A stretch of DNA of 64,000 nucleotides, taken from contig NZ_FYDL01000008.1 of the NCBI RefSeq assembly GCF_900187505.1, forward strand, positions 62,001 to 126,000, written 5' to 3'. The notes beneath the pieces were generated by a model. The model searched no databases, was not told where the DNA came from, and worked only from the letters and a program-made list of their open reading frames with translations. Within the stretch, counting starts at the first letter, position 1. Each line of letters starts with the position of its first letter. This document shows positions 8,167 to 16,760 of this stretch, piece by piece. This DNA comes from Pseudomonas sp. Irchel s3h17. Its GTDB lineage: Bacteria > Pseudomonadota > Gammaproteobacteria > Pseudomonadales > Pseudomonadaceae. A program made the position numbers and the translations under genes.

Positions 8167-9531
8167 ATGAAAATGACCAAGAATCTGTTGCACGTCGGGG
8201 TACTGGGGCTGTCGTTGCTGGCGACCGGTGTCATGGCAGCGGTCCCGGCAGCTGAAGCGGACAAACTGGGCAAGAGCCTGACGCCGATGGGCGCGGAAAT
8301 GGCAGGCAATGCCGATGGTTCGATCCCGGCCTGGAAACCCCTGGCCAAGAACGCCGGTACCGTTGACAGCAAAGGCTTCCTGTCCAACCCGTATGGCAGC
8401 GAGCAACCGCAGTTCACCATCACCGCGCAGAATGTCGACAAGTACAAGGACAAGCTGGCACCGGGCCAATACGCGATGTTCAAGCGTTACCCGGAAACCT
8501 TCAAAATGCCGGTGTATCCATCTCATCGTGGTTCCACCGTGCCGGCTGACGTGTTTGCCGCCATCAAGCGCAATGCCACCAACACCAGCCTGGTCTCCGG
8601 TGGCAACGGTCTGGAAAACTTTGAAACGGCCATCCCGTTCCCGATCCCGAAAAGTGGTGTGGAAGTCATCTGGAACCACATCACCCGCTATCGTGGCGGC
8701 AGCGTGACCCGCCTGGTAACCCAGGCCACGCCGCAAGCGAACGGCTCGTACAGCCTGGTGTACTTCCAGGACCAGTTCGTGTTCCGCGACAAGATGAAGG
8801 ACTACGACCCGAAAAACCCGGGCAACATCCTGTTCTACTTCAAGCAGAAAGTGACCGCGCCAGCGCGTCTGGCCGGTGGCGTGCTGCTGGTTCACGAAAC
8901 CCTCGACCAGGTCAAGGAGCCACGTTCAGCGTGGGTCTACAACGCCGGTCAGCGTCGTGTGCGTCGGGCCCCGCAAGTGTCCTACGATGGCCCGGGTACC
9001 GCGGCCGACGGCCTGCGTACGTCCGACAACCTGGACATGTACAACGGTGCACCGGACCGATACGACTGGAAACTCGAAGGCAAGAAGGAGATGTACATCG
9101 CCTCCGACAGCTACAAGCTCGACGATCCGAAGCTCAAGTACGCCGACATCATCAAGGCCGGCCACATCAACCAGGACCTGGCGCGTTACGAGCTGCGCCG
9201 CGTCTGGCATGTGGTCGCAACCCTGAAGGAAGGTCAGCGCCACATCTATGCCAAGCGTGACTTCTACATCGACGAAGACACCTGGCAAGCCGCGGTGATC
9301 GACCACTACGACGGTCGTGGTCAGCTGTGGCGCGTGGCCGAGGCCCATGCCGAGGACTACTACGACAAGCAAGTGCCGTGGTATGCCCTGGAAACCCTCT
9401 ACGACCTGCAGTCCGGCCGCTACCTGGCGCTGGGCATGAAGAACGAAGAGAAGCAGGCCTATGACTTCGGCTTTACCGCCACCACCAGCGACTTCACCCC
9501 GGCGGCACTGCGCCAGGAAGGTGTTCGCTAA
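8167..9531 (+). CDS. DUF1329 family periplasmic protein (LolA/LolB-like superfamily)
   Basis: A 454-residue protein with a clean signal peptide (MKMTKNLLHVGVLGLSLLATGVMA, cleavage near residue 25). The mature part carries the DUF1329 features: the N-terminal LGKSLTPMGAEMAGNADGSIPAW segment and the C-terminal YELRRVWHVVATL and RDFYIDEDTW blocks. The family has a beta-sheet fold related to lipoprotein carriers, which suggests binding of a hydrophobic ligand. It lies 27 bp after the DUF1302 gene, almost certainly in one operon, closed by the terminator at 9561-9591. Function is not proven for any close relative that I can name with confidence. Confidence 0.87.
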   Translation: MKMTKNLLHVGVLGLSLLATGVMAAVPAAEADKLGKSLTPMGAEMAGNADGSIPAWKPLAKNAGTVDSKGFLSNPYGSEQPQFTITAQNVDKYKDKLAPGQYAMFKRYPETFKMPVYPSHRGSTVPADVFAAIKRNATNTSLVSGGNGLENFETAIPFPIPKSGVEVIWNHITRYRGGSVTRLVTQATPQANGSYSLVYFQDQFVFRDKMKDYDPKNPGNILFYFKQKVTAPARLAGGVLLVHETLDQVKEPRSAWVYNAGQRRVRRAPQVSYDGPGTAADGLRTSDNLDMYNGAPDRYDWKLEGKKEMYIASDSYKLDDPKLKYADIIKAGHINQDLARYELRRVWHVVATLKEGQRHIYAKRDFYIDEDTWQAAVIDHYDGRGQLWRVAEAHAEDYYDKQVPWYALETLYDLQSGRYLALGMKNEEKQAYDFGFTATTSDFTPAALRQEGVR

Positions 9532-9560
9532 TACGCTGTAACGAGGCCGCATCCTCGAAA

Positions 9561-9591
9561 AACGCCCCGACTGGTTCGGGGCGTTTTTTTT
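9561..9591 (+). terminator. Intrinsic terminator of the DUF1302-DUF1329 unit
   Basis: A 10 bp perfect stem (9561-9570 with 9576-9585) is followed by TTTTTT. It sits 30 nt after the DUF1329 stop. Confidence 0.93.
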
Positions 9592-9795
9592 GCGTTCCGC
9601 AAGCCGACTCGGCAACCTGCCTGACACACAGCGCCGTTACATTGGCCGGTGTTTGTAACGCTGGCCTGTCGATATCGCAGGGTCTCCATGCGCTTTTTGT
9701 AGCCATTTGTAGCAATAGCCTTCAATCCACCTCTGTTTACCGCTAGTCTGCGGACATCTGCAATGCCGACAACAGCACTTCAATAAGAGTTGGCT

Positions 9796-12537
9796 ATGAC
9801 TGACCTGTTCCGAATCCAGCCCCCCACCAGCACGGCACTGCCGATGCCGGAAGGGCGCTTTTACCGCCCACCCTTGCCTGACGGCTATGTACTGCGGCCT
9901 CGTTTGTGCGAGCGGTTGAGTGCCGGCCTGCAGGGGCGATTGTTGCTGGTCAGTGCGCCGGCCGGCTTCGGTAAGAGCTCATTGGCGGTGGAGTTCTGTC
10001 AGAGCCTGCCGGCGCACTGGCAAAGCCTGTGGCTGGGACTTAGCGCGCGGGACAGTGATCCGGGGCGCTTCCTGGAGCGGCTGCTGGAAGGCCTGCAACA
10101 CTATTTCCCCCGACTGGGCAGCCAGGCCCTTGGCCTGTTGAAGATGCGTCAGCGGCATCAACCGTTCGCCTTCGAAGAATGGCTGGACGGGTTGCTGGAT
10201 GAGCTGGCCAGTCATTTGTCGACCAGCAGGCCGTTGCTGCTGGTGCTGGATGACTATCACCTGGCCCAGGGGCCGGTACTCGATCGTTGTCTGCAATTTT
10301 TCCTCAATCATTTGCCCGATGGCCTGCTGGTACTGGTGACCAGTCGCCAGCGTCCGGACTGGCACCTGGCACGTTTGCGCCTGTCGCGGCAGTTGCTTGA
10401 GCTGCACGAGCAGGACCTGCGCCTGACCCACGACGAATCCCTGGCCCTGCTTGACCGGCACAGCAGCTCGCTACGCGGCGAAGCGCTGGAGAGCCTGATT
10501 TCGCGCAGTGAAGGCTGGGTCGCGGGGCTGCGATTCTGGCTGTTGGCGGCCTCCGAAGCGGGGAGTGGCGGTGCGTTGCCGCAACCGCTGCACGGTGGCG
10601 AGGGCTTGATTCGCGACTACCTGCTCGAAGAAGTCATCGATTGCCTGCCTCCCGAAGTGCAGTCGTTTCTCTACGACACGGCTCCGCAAGAACGCTTTTG
10701 CAGCGAGCTGTGCGACGCGGTGCGCGAGGCCCATGACAGCGCCGAGATCCTGCGCTTTCTGTTGTCCCACCAGGTGTTTCTGGTGCCACTGGACGAACAT
10801 GGCCACTGGTATCGCTATCACCACCTGTTTTCCGACCTGCTGCGCAGTCGACCGACCGCCAATGCGATGGTCCCGACCGCCAGCCTGCACCTGCGCGCTT
10901 GCCGTTGGTTCAACGCCCAGGGGCTGCTCGACGAGGCTGTCGAACAGGCGTTGCGCGCCGGGCACCTGGACGTTGCGGCCAACCTGGTGCAGAACCTGTC
11001 CGAGGAGCAACTGCTGGCCGAGCAGAACGTGGGCATGCTGTTGCGCTGGAAAATGGACTTGCCCGACAGCCTGCTGATCAGCACCCCGCGCCTGATCGTG
11101 CTGTACAGCTGGGCGTTGGGGATGGCCTGCCAACTGGATGCCGCCGAGGAGTTGGCCAGCCATTTGAGCCGGTTCCTGCCGGCCCCTTCGGCCACCGCAC
11201 AAAAGTCCATGCTCGCGCAGTGGCTGGCGCTAAGCGGGATCATTGCCCGGGGGCGTGGCCAGCGTGAACTGACCTTGCGCTACTGCAGCGAAGCGCTGGA
11301 GAGCCTGCCGCAAAAACGTTACGGCCAGCGTTTGATGTGCCTGTCGACCTTGTCCAACCTGGCCATCGTCGATGCCGACCTATGGCGTGCCCGTGGCCTG
11401 AACCGTGAGTCGCTGGAGCTGGCGCAGCGGGTCGGCAACCCGTTGTTCGAGGCGCTGGCCCATTACGACCGGGCTCGGGTGCTGCAGGCGCGGGGGGAAA
11501 TTCTTCGCTCGCTGGAGGAAGTGCATCAGGGCCAGAAACGCTTGCAGGGGCTGGCACCGCAGCGCCTGTATGCGGTTCGTGCACGCCTGATCCTGTATGA
11601 AGGTTTTTTGCTGACCCTGCGCCTGCAGCCTGAAGCCGGGTTGGCGCGATTGCATCAGGGCCTGAGTGAGGCGCGGGCCTGTCGCGACATCAGTGTACTG
11701 ATCGGCCACTGTGTGATCGCCAGGCTTGAGGGTGGCAAGGGTGAGTTCGCCAAGGCCTTCGCCGAACTGGGTGAAGCCGAGCGGCTGATGCATATCTGGG
11801 ACGTGCCGCCGATCTACTACCTGGCGATGATCACACTGGTCAAATGCGAACTCTGGCTGGCCCAGGGCCGTACCGATCTGGCCGAGGCCTGGCTGATGCG
11901 ACTCGGCCAGACCTACAACGGCGAACAGGCCGCGGCGCCCCCTGAATTCCACCCGCAAATGCCATTGCACATCGAGTTGCAACAAGCCCAGTTGGAGTCG
12001 ATACAAGGGCAGCCGATGCTGGCCGAAGGGCGGCTCAATGCCTTGTTGGAACATGGGCAGAAAACCGGCCGCCAGTTGCTCAGCGTCATGGCACTGAATC
12101 AGAAGGTCGCCTTGTTGCTGAACACTGGATGCGAGCCGCAAGCACGACAGGCCTTGGCGCAAGCCTTCGAGGCGGCCGCCGTCGGCGGCGCATTGCAACC
12201 CTTCGAGTGGCTGCTGCGCGAGCGTGCGGAATGGCTGCGCGAACAATTGGCGCACTGTCCGGACAGCTCGTTGCGTCAGAGCCTGATGGAGCGTTTACCG
12301 CACGCCGCAATCCGCGAAAGTGCAGAGTCGCAGCACGGCGCAGAAACCCTCAGTGCCCGAGAGCACGCGGTGCTGCAATTGATCGCCAGAGGCTGCTCGA
12401 ACCAGGAAATCAGCGATCAACTGTTTATCTCGCTGCACACGGTGAAAACCCACGCCAGTCACATCAACAGTAAGCTGGGGGTCGAGCGCCGTACACAGGC
12501 CGTGGCCCGGGCGAAAGAATTGGGGCTGCTGGCATAA
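9796..12537 (+). CDS. MalT/AlkS-type LuxR family ATP-dependent transcriptional activator
   Basis: A 913-residue regulator. Residues 54-62 (APAGFGKSS) form a Walker A motif in an N-terminal STAND-type ATPase, VLDDYHLA looks like Walker B, a long helical repeat (TPR-like) region follows, and a LuxR-type helix-turn-helix closes the protein (REHAVLQLIARGCSNQEISD and TVKTHASHIN). This is the layout of MalT, AcoK and AlkS. The start at 9796 has TAAGAG upstream; the frame also contains a TTG at 9790. It stands right after the acyl-CoA ligase, DUF1302 and DUF1329 genes, so it most likely activates that module when a fatty acid or related effector is present. The effector is inferred. Confidence 0.9.
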   Translation: MTDLFRIQPPTSTALPMPEGRFYRPPLPDGYVLRPRLCERLSAGLQGRLLLVSAPAGFGKSSLAVEFCQSLPAHWQSLWLGLSARDSDPGRFLERLLEGLQHYFPRLGSQALGLLKMRQRHQPFAFEEWLDGLLDELASHLSTSRPLLLVLDDYHLAQGPVLDRCLQFFLNHLPDGLLVLVTSRQRPDWHLARLRLSRQLLELHEQDLRLTHDESLALLDRHSSSLRGEALESLISRSEGWVAGLRFWLLAASEAGSGGALPQPLHGGEGLIRDYLLEEVIDCLPPEVQSFLYDTAPQERFCSELCDAVREAHDSAEILRFLLSHQVFLVPLDEHGHWYRYHHLFSDLLRSRPTANAMVPTASLHLRACRWFNAQGLLDEAVEQALRAGHLDVAANLVQNLSEEQLLAEQNVGMLLRWKMDLPDSLLISTPRLIVLYSWALGMACQLDAAEELASHLSRFLPAPSATAQKSMLAQWLALSGIIARGRGQRELTLRYCSEALESLPQKRYGQRLMCLSTLSNLAIVDADLWRARGLNRESLELAQRVGNPLFEALAHYDRARVLQARGEILRSLEEVHQGQKRLQGLAPQRLYAVRARLILYEGFLLTLRLQPEAGLARLHQGLSEARACRDISVLIGHCVIARLEGGKGEFAKAFAELGEAERLMHIWDVPPIYYLAMITLVKCELWLAQGRTDLAEAWLMRLGQTYNGEQAAAPPEFHPQMPLHIELQQAQLESIQGQPMLAEGRLNALLEHGQKTGRQLLSVMALNQKVALLLNTGCEPQARQALAQAFEAAAVGGALQPFEWLLRERAEWLREQLAHCPDSSLRQSLMERLPHAAIRESAESQHGAETLSAREHAVLQLIARGCSNQEISDQLFISLHTVKTHASHINSKLGVERRTQAVARAKELGLLA

Positions 12538-12600
12538 TCCTCGAACCTGTTGCCCGCGAAAATCTCATGCCTGCGCTGCAATGACCTGTCGATCCAGCAG

Positions 12601-12634
12601 TTCAACCGCAAGAAACGTAGTTCTTGCGGTTGAA
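12601..12634. repeat. 14 bp perfect inverted repeat between the LuxR regulator and ogt
   Basis: Arms TTCAACCGCAAGAA (12601-12614) and TTCTTGCGGTTGAA (12621-12634) with a 6 nt loop. It lacks a T-run, so it could be a 3' stabiliser of the regulator transcript or an operator in front of ogt. Confidence 0.55.
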
Positions 12635-12708
12635 TCACCCATTATTGTGAATGCGTCCCTCGACAACGATGAACGATCGCTCTTGAGCGTCGGATCAAGG
12701 AGTCTCCC

Positions 12709-13209
12709 ATGTCATACGTGTTTAAGCGGATGCCTTCACCGGTCGGCACCCTCACCCTGATTGCCAAGGGCAATAAGCTCTGCGCGATTCTCTGGGAAAA
12801 CGAAAAGCTCAACCGGGTACGCATCGGCCCGCTGCTGGAAGATATCCACAGCCCGCTGCTGCAGGAAGCCGAACATCAGCTCAACCAGTATTTTGCCGGT
12901 CACCGCGACCGCTTTGACCTGGAGCTGGACTTTGCCGGTACCGAGTTCCAGCAAAAGGTCTGGCGCGCGTTGTTGACCATTCCGTTCGGGGAAACCCGCA
13001 GCTATAGCCAGATTGCCCAACAGATTGGCAGCCCCAGGGCCGTACGGGCAGTGGGGGCGGCCAATGGCAAGAACCCGATCTCGATTGTCACGCCCTGCCA
13101 TCGGGTGATTGGCGCATCAGGAAGCCTGACCGGGTTTGCCGGTGGGTTGGCGGCGAAGCAGTTTTTGTTGGGGCTGGAGGGGAAGGAGACGTTGCCTTTG
13201 GGTTTCTGA
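12709..13209 (+). CDS. ogt: Methylated-DNA-[protein]-cysteine S-methyltransferase
   Basis: A 166-residue DNA repair protein that transfers the alkyl group from O6-alkylguanine to its own cysteine. The acceptor is C130 in the invariant PCHRV motif, preceded by the helix-turn-helix arginine finger region SPRAVRAVGAANGKNP. It has no Ada-type N-terminal domain, and its length is that of the stand-alone Ogt form. ATG 12709 has AAGGAG upstream. The gene appears monocistronic. Confidence 0.93.
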   Translation: MSYVFKRMPSPVGTLTLIAKGNKLCAILWENEKLNRVRIGPLLEDIHSPLLQEAEHQLNQYFAGHRDRFDLELDFAGTEFQQKVWRALLTIPFGETRSYSQIAQQIGSPRAVRAVGAANGKNPISIVTPCHRVIGASGSLTGFAGGLAAKQFLLGLEGKETLPLGF

Positions 13210-13263
13210 CGGGGAGCGGGGGGGGCTGTTTCCGTGGTTCCGGAGGCGGCTACCCGTCTGCGG

Positions 13264-13725
13264 TCAAGGCAAGACGTTATAGCCCCGTTGCTGCAGGCAA
13301 CTGGTATAGACCGAGTTGCTGGCGTTGACGTTTTGTTCAGAGGTGCTCGTGTTCTGCCGGCGTTCCTGGCGTTGTCTCGAGGCCCCGACGACAGCACCGG
13401 CAGCCGCTGCGCTCTGGGCACGATTCTGGCGGTAGTCTTGCTTGACGTCGTCGTCGACCTGATCGTACAGCTCCTCATGCTGACGGCCCCGGACCTCCGC
13501 TGCTGCGGCCCCGGCGACAGCAGCGGTGGCCGCGCCTTTTGCGCGACCGCCTGTCGGCACCGTGTTTTGTGTCGGGTACTGAGCGTTCGCCTGGGATTGG
13601 CAGGTGCTGGTGTCTTGCTGGATGGTCTGGGAGGTCTGGTTGTTGAGCGGGACAACCGTGACTGCCAGGGCGCTGGAGCTGGCGAGTAGCCCGAGCACCG
13701 ACAGAATAGACGTCAATTTTTTCAT
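13264..13725 (-). CDS. Exported glycine/alanine-zipper protein, function unknown
   Basis: A 153-residue protein with a signal peptide (MKKLTSILSVLGLLASSSALA). The mature part has a small-residue-rich stretch (GAATAAVAGAAAAEV) followed by charged Q/D/R-rich repeats and a second Ala-rich run (AAAAGAVVGASRQ). It ends in a conserved-looking tail with two cysteines in all (C in the N-terminal third and YTSCLQQRGYNVLP). Such glycine-zipper proteins are envelope associated. It lies 41 bp downstream of the DUF3313 lipoprotein gene on the same strand, so the two probably form an operon. Confidence 0.78.
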   Translation of the reverse strand: MKKLTSILSVLGLLASSSALAVTVVPLNNQTSQTIQQDTSTCQSQANAQYPTQNTVPTGGRAKGAATAAVAGAAAAEVRGRQHEELYDQVDDDVKQDYRQNRAQSAAAAGAVVGASRQRQERRQNTSTSEQNVNASNSVYTSCLQQRGYNVLP

Positions 13726-13766
13726 GAACTCGGGCCTCTCATTGGTCCAGTGCGATGACGGATGGC

Positions 13767-14447
13767 TTACTGCTTGGAAAGCAGGGCTTGCATGTCAGCG
13801 GAGACGGTCTTGATCGCTGCCTTGAAGTCTTTGGCGGTAATCGGTGTTTCGGAGTTTTCCAGGCCTTCACCGAAAACCTTGCGTACCATCTTGGCGACCG
13901 GCAAGCCGGATTTGGCGTCGATCAGGTCGGCTTCGATATACACTTCGGCAATCTGGTCGCGGGTACCCATGGCTACCTGAGTGGTGCCGACAATGGCAGC
14001 GATCGGAACGGCTTCATACCAGTGCATGGGTTCGTTCGAGGCAGATACCTCGGTGATCGCCGCGTGCATGATCAGGGTCCGGGAGCCCTCAGGTGCCAGC
14101 TTGGCGCTCGAAACGACCTTGTACTGTTGTGCAAGGGTGTTTCTGGTGCTTTCGTTCGCCATGAATTGCAGGTCTTTCAGGGTGCTCATGCTGACCCGGT
14201 CGGTCGGCTTCGGCTCTGGATACAGTTCCAGTTGGTCGAATACCACCGTGGAGTACGCCCCAGGCTCGAAGCCAGGTGCCACCCAGCGCAGCACTTTCTG
14301 GCCGCTTGGCGAGGTGGTCTCTTGCAGGCCTTCGTAGTTAGGCAGGAAGCCGGAGTATTGCTCCTGTTCCGTCACTTTCGAGACGCAACCGGTCAGCAGC
14401 ACGCTGCTCAGTGCAATACCCGCCATCCATTTACTCGACATACTCAT
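13767..14447 (-). CDS. DUF3313-type lipoprotein
   Basis: A 226-residue lipoprotein. The signal peptide MSMSSKWMAGIALSSVLLTGC ends in a lipobox (LLTGC), so the mature protein should be anchored by its cysteine. The body contains the family segments YSGFLPNYEGL and LRWVAPGFEPGAYSTVVFDQLELYP, followed by a predicted alpha/beta domain with repeated 'AK(M/L)V' strands. DUF3313 proteins are common in proteobacterial envelopes and have no assigned activity. The frame is open upstream to 14510, but the lipobox requires a start at 14447 or 14441. Confidence 0.82.
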   Translation of the reverse strand: MSMSSKWMAGIALSSVLLTGCVSKVTEQEQYSGFLPNYEGLQETTSPSGQKVLRWVAPGFEPGAYSTVVFDQLELYPEPKPTDRVSMSTLKDLQFMANESTRNTLAQQYKVVSSAKLAPEGSRTLIMHAAITEVSASNEPMHWYEAVPIAAIVGTTQVAMGTRDQIAEVYIEADLIDAKSGLPVAKMVRKVFGEGLENSETPITAKDFKAAIKTVSADMQALLSKQ

Positions 14448-14622
14448 AAAATTCGTACCCTGGTCAAAGAGCCGGGAGGGTGCCCGAACCCGATCGGCAA
14501 TTCGAATCATTGATTCTCAAAAAAAGATCAAATGACCGCTCTTGGCCCGGGGTTGCCTGCCAGGTATCGCCATTCCATGACGACCTGGGTCAAAATGGGC
14601 GATCCACTCTTCAGGAGTCTCC

Positions 14623-15267
14623 ATGGACGTCGCAAAACCCGCGCTCATCCGCGAAACCTTCCCCGTCGGCCCTTTGCAGTGCAACTGCACGATCATCGGC
14701 GATCCGATCACTAAAAAGGCGATTGTCGTCGACCCGGGTGGCAATCATGAGTTGATTCTGGCGCGGCTGGAGGCCTTGGGGTTGAAGGTGGTGAGCATCA
14801 TTCATACTCATGCGCACCTGGATCACTTCCTGGCCTCCGGTCAGTTGAAGGAGAAAACCGGCGCCACCCTGCACCTGCATAAGGAAGATCAGTTCCTCTG
14901 GGACAATCTGGAGATGCAGTGCGGCATGTTCGGGGTGCCCTATACGCCGGTGCCGCCGCCGGATCGCTGGCTGGCCGATGATGAGGAACTGGCCTGCGGT
15001 TGTGGCGTGGCGTTGCACACGCCGGGGCATACGCCGGGTTCCATGAGCTTCTGGTTTTCCGAGGCTAAGCTGCTGATTGCCGGTGACACGCTGTTTCGGC
15101 GCGGGGTAGGGCGCACGGACTTGTGGGGCGGTGATCAGGCGACTATCGTGCGCTCGATCAAGCAGCGCCTGTACACCCTCGATGAAGAGGCAACGGTAGT
15201 AACCGGACATGGTCCGGATACCCGCCTGGGTGATGAAATGCGTGACAATCCATTTGTACGAGCCTAG
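14623..15267 (+). CDS. YcbL-like MBL-fold hydrolase (glyoxalase II family)
   Basis: A 214-residue metallo-beta-lactamase fold enzyme. The metal-binding motif HTHAHLDH is followed by HTPGHTPGS, AGDTLF and GHGP, giving the full set of zinc ligands. Small YcbL-type members hydrolyse thioesters such as S-D-lactoylglutathione. The substrate-binding C-terminal helical domain of true GloB is absent, which fits the YcbL length. ATG 14623 has an AGGAG site. It is divergent from the DUF3313 gene and stands alone. Confidence 0.88.
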   Translation: MDVAKPALIRETFPVGPLQCNCTIIGDPITKKAIVVDPGGNHELILARLEALGLKVVSIIHTHAHLDHFLASGQLKEKTGATLHLHKEDQFLWDNLEMQCGMFGVPYTPVPPPDRWLADDEELACGCGVALHTPGHTPGSMSFWFSEAKLLIAGDTLFRRGVGRTDLWGGDQATIVRSIKQRLYTLDEEATVVTGHGPDTRLGDEMRDNPFVRA

Positions 15268-15384
15268 ATCCCCTGGTGTTGGAGGCAGCCACGGAATTTT
15301 TGTCGGTCGCTGTGTTCCAACTTCCGCAAGGGTCTATTGCCAACGTCCGTTGCACCACAGAATGTAAAAAAGTAGGAGCTTTCC

Positions 15385-16089
15385 ATGTTCACCTCGCGTC
15401 GTTTGATTATTGTCGCTACAGCCGTGGCCTTGTTGTCTGGCTGTGCGTCCCCTAACCCCTATGACAACCAGGGTCAGGCCGACGGCGGCTCCACGGGCAT
15501 GAGCAAAACCGCCAAATACGGCGGCCTGGGTGCCCTGGCAGGTGCCCTGGCGGGTGCGGCCATCAACCACGACAACCGTGGCAAGGGCGCGCTGATCGGC
15601 GCTGCCGTGGTCGGTGCTTCTGCTGCCGGTTATGGCTACTACGCCGACCAGCAGGAAAAGAAACTGCGCGCCAGCATGGCCAACACCGGTGTTGAAGTGC
15701 AGCGCCAGGGCGATCAGATCAAGCTGATCATGCCGGGCAACATCACGTTCGCGACCGATTCGGCGAATATCGCGCCAAGCTTCTACCAGCCGCTGAATAA
15801 CCTGGCCGGCTCCCTGAAGGAGTTCAGCCAGAACCAGATCGAGATCGTCGGCTACACCGACAGCACCGGCAGCCGCCAGCACAACATGGACCTGTCCCAG
15901 CGTCGTGCCCAGAGCGTGGCCACCTACCTGACGTCCCAGGGCGTGAGCGGTGCCAACCTGAGTGCCCGTGGTGCCGGTCCGGATAGTCCGGTTGCCAGCA
16001 ACGGTGACACCAATGGTCGTGCGCAGAACCGTCGCGTCGAGGTCAATCTCAAGGCGATCCCTGGTCAGCAGTACGGCCAGGTCCAGTAA
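15385..16089 (+). CDS. OmpA family lipoprotein with glycine zipper (YiaD-like)
   Basis: A 234-residue outer membrane lipoprotein. The signal peptide ends in the lipobox LLSGC (Cys near residue 20). A glycine-zipper membrane segment follows (GGLGALAGALAGAAINHD and GALIGAAVVGASAAGYGYY), then an OmpA-C peptidoglycan-binding domain with the core IVGYTDSTGS, the QRRAQSVATYL helix and the final NRRVEV. It would tether the outer membrane to the cell wall. It has an AGGAG site, and a bidirectional terminator follows. Confidence 0.92.
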   Translation: MFTSRRLIIVATAVALLSGCASPNPYDNQGQADGGSTGMSKTAKYGGLGALAGALAGAAINHDNRGKGALIGAAVVGASAAGYGYYADQQEKKLRASMANTGVEVQRQGDQIKLIMPGNITFATDSANIAPSFYQPLNNLAGSLKEFSQNQIEIVGYTDSTGSRQHNMDLSQRRAQSVATYLTSQGVSGANLSARGAGPDSPVASNGDTNGRAQNRRVEVNLKAIPGQQYGQVQ

Positions 16090-16122
16090 TACCCGCAAGT
16101 GCCTGACTGAACCCCGGGCGTA

Positions 16123-16163
16123 AAAAAGCCCGCCCGATCCTCAGCAGATCGGGCGGGCTTTTT
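16123..16163. terminator. Bidirectional intrinsic terminator between the OmpA lipoprotein and zapG
   Basis: A long GC-rich stem (AAGCCCGCCCGATC paired with GATCGGGCGGGCTT) with A-tract on the left and T-tract on the right serves both convergent genes. Confidence 0.93.
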
Positions 16164-16181
16164 GTATTGCGCGAAACCTGA

Positions 16182-16616
16182 TTACTTTTTCAGGCCGTAA
16201 TGCTCGTCGAGCATGCCCGGTGCGTTTGGTGTTTTGGGGGCGTAGTCGCGAGGCGGTTCCTGGTCGCGCGGCGGCGTCAGGCGTTCCCGTGGCGCTTGCA
16301 CGGCATCGGCCTGCAGGGCCGCCAGCAGGCGTTGGCGAGTCTGCTCGTCCAGGGCCAGGCGGTTGGCGCCCTCGGCGAGGTGGTCTTGCACTTCCTGATA
16401 GCTCTGAGTGAGTTTTTTCACCAGCATTGCGGTGCTGTTGAAGTGGGTGACCACTTCATTCTGATAGCTGTCAAAACGTTCCTGGATGTCATCCAACTGT
16501 CGTTGCGTGCTGTTAGGCACGGCATTGGGCAGCAGGCGAGCAACCAGGAATCCAATGGCGACACCGGCAACCAGGGCAAGAGTCGGCAACAACCAAACTA
16601 AGAGCGAGTGTTCCAC
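16182..16616 (-). CDS. zapG: YhcB/ZapG family (DUF1043) cell division-associated protein
   Basis: A 144-residue inner membrane protein with one N-terminal transmembrane helix (LLVWLLPTLALVAGVAIGFLVARLL) and a cytoplasmic coiled-coil region (STQRQLDDIQERFDSYQNEVVTHFNSTAMLVKKLTQSYQEV, given here by its key segments). This is the DUF1043 arrangement. The family coordinates envelope growth and division in enterobacteria. The proline-rich tail (PPRDQEPPRDYAPKTPNAPG) is typical of the Pseudomonas form. It converges on the OmpA lipoprotein gene and diverges from the alpha/beta hydrolase. Confidence 0.85.
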   Translation of the reverse strand: MEHSLLVWLLPTLALVAGVAIGFLVARLLPNAVPNSTQRQLDDIQERFDSYQNEVVTHFNSTAMLVKKLTQSYQEVQDHLAEGANRLALDEQTRQRLLAALQADAVQAPRERLTPPRDQEPPRDYAPKTPNAPGMLDEHYGLKK

Positions 16617-16760
16617 GAGTCCTTCCTCTATAAACGGCTTTGCTTTACGTTAACGGCTCGAACCTGCGCTGTATACCGCGATTCACTCGCAATAGATTGG
16701 CACAGACAATTTGCTAGACGAGTCGACCCGATTCGAGGTCACGGAGTTCCTTCCTTGCTG

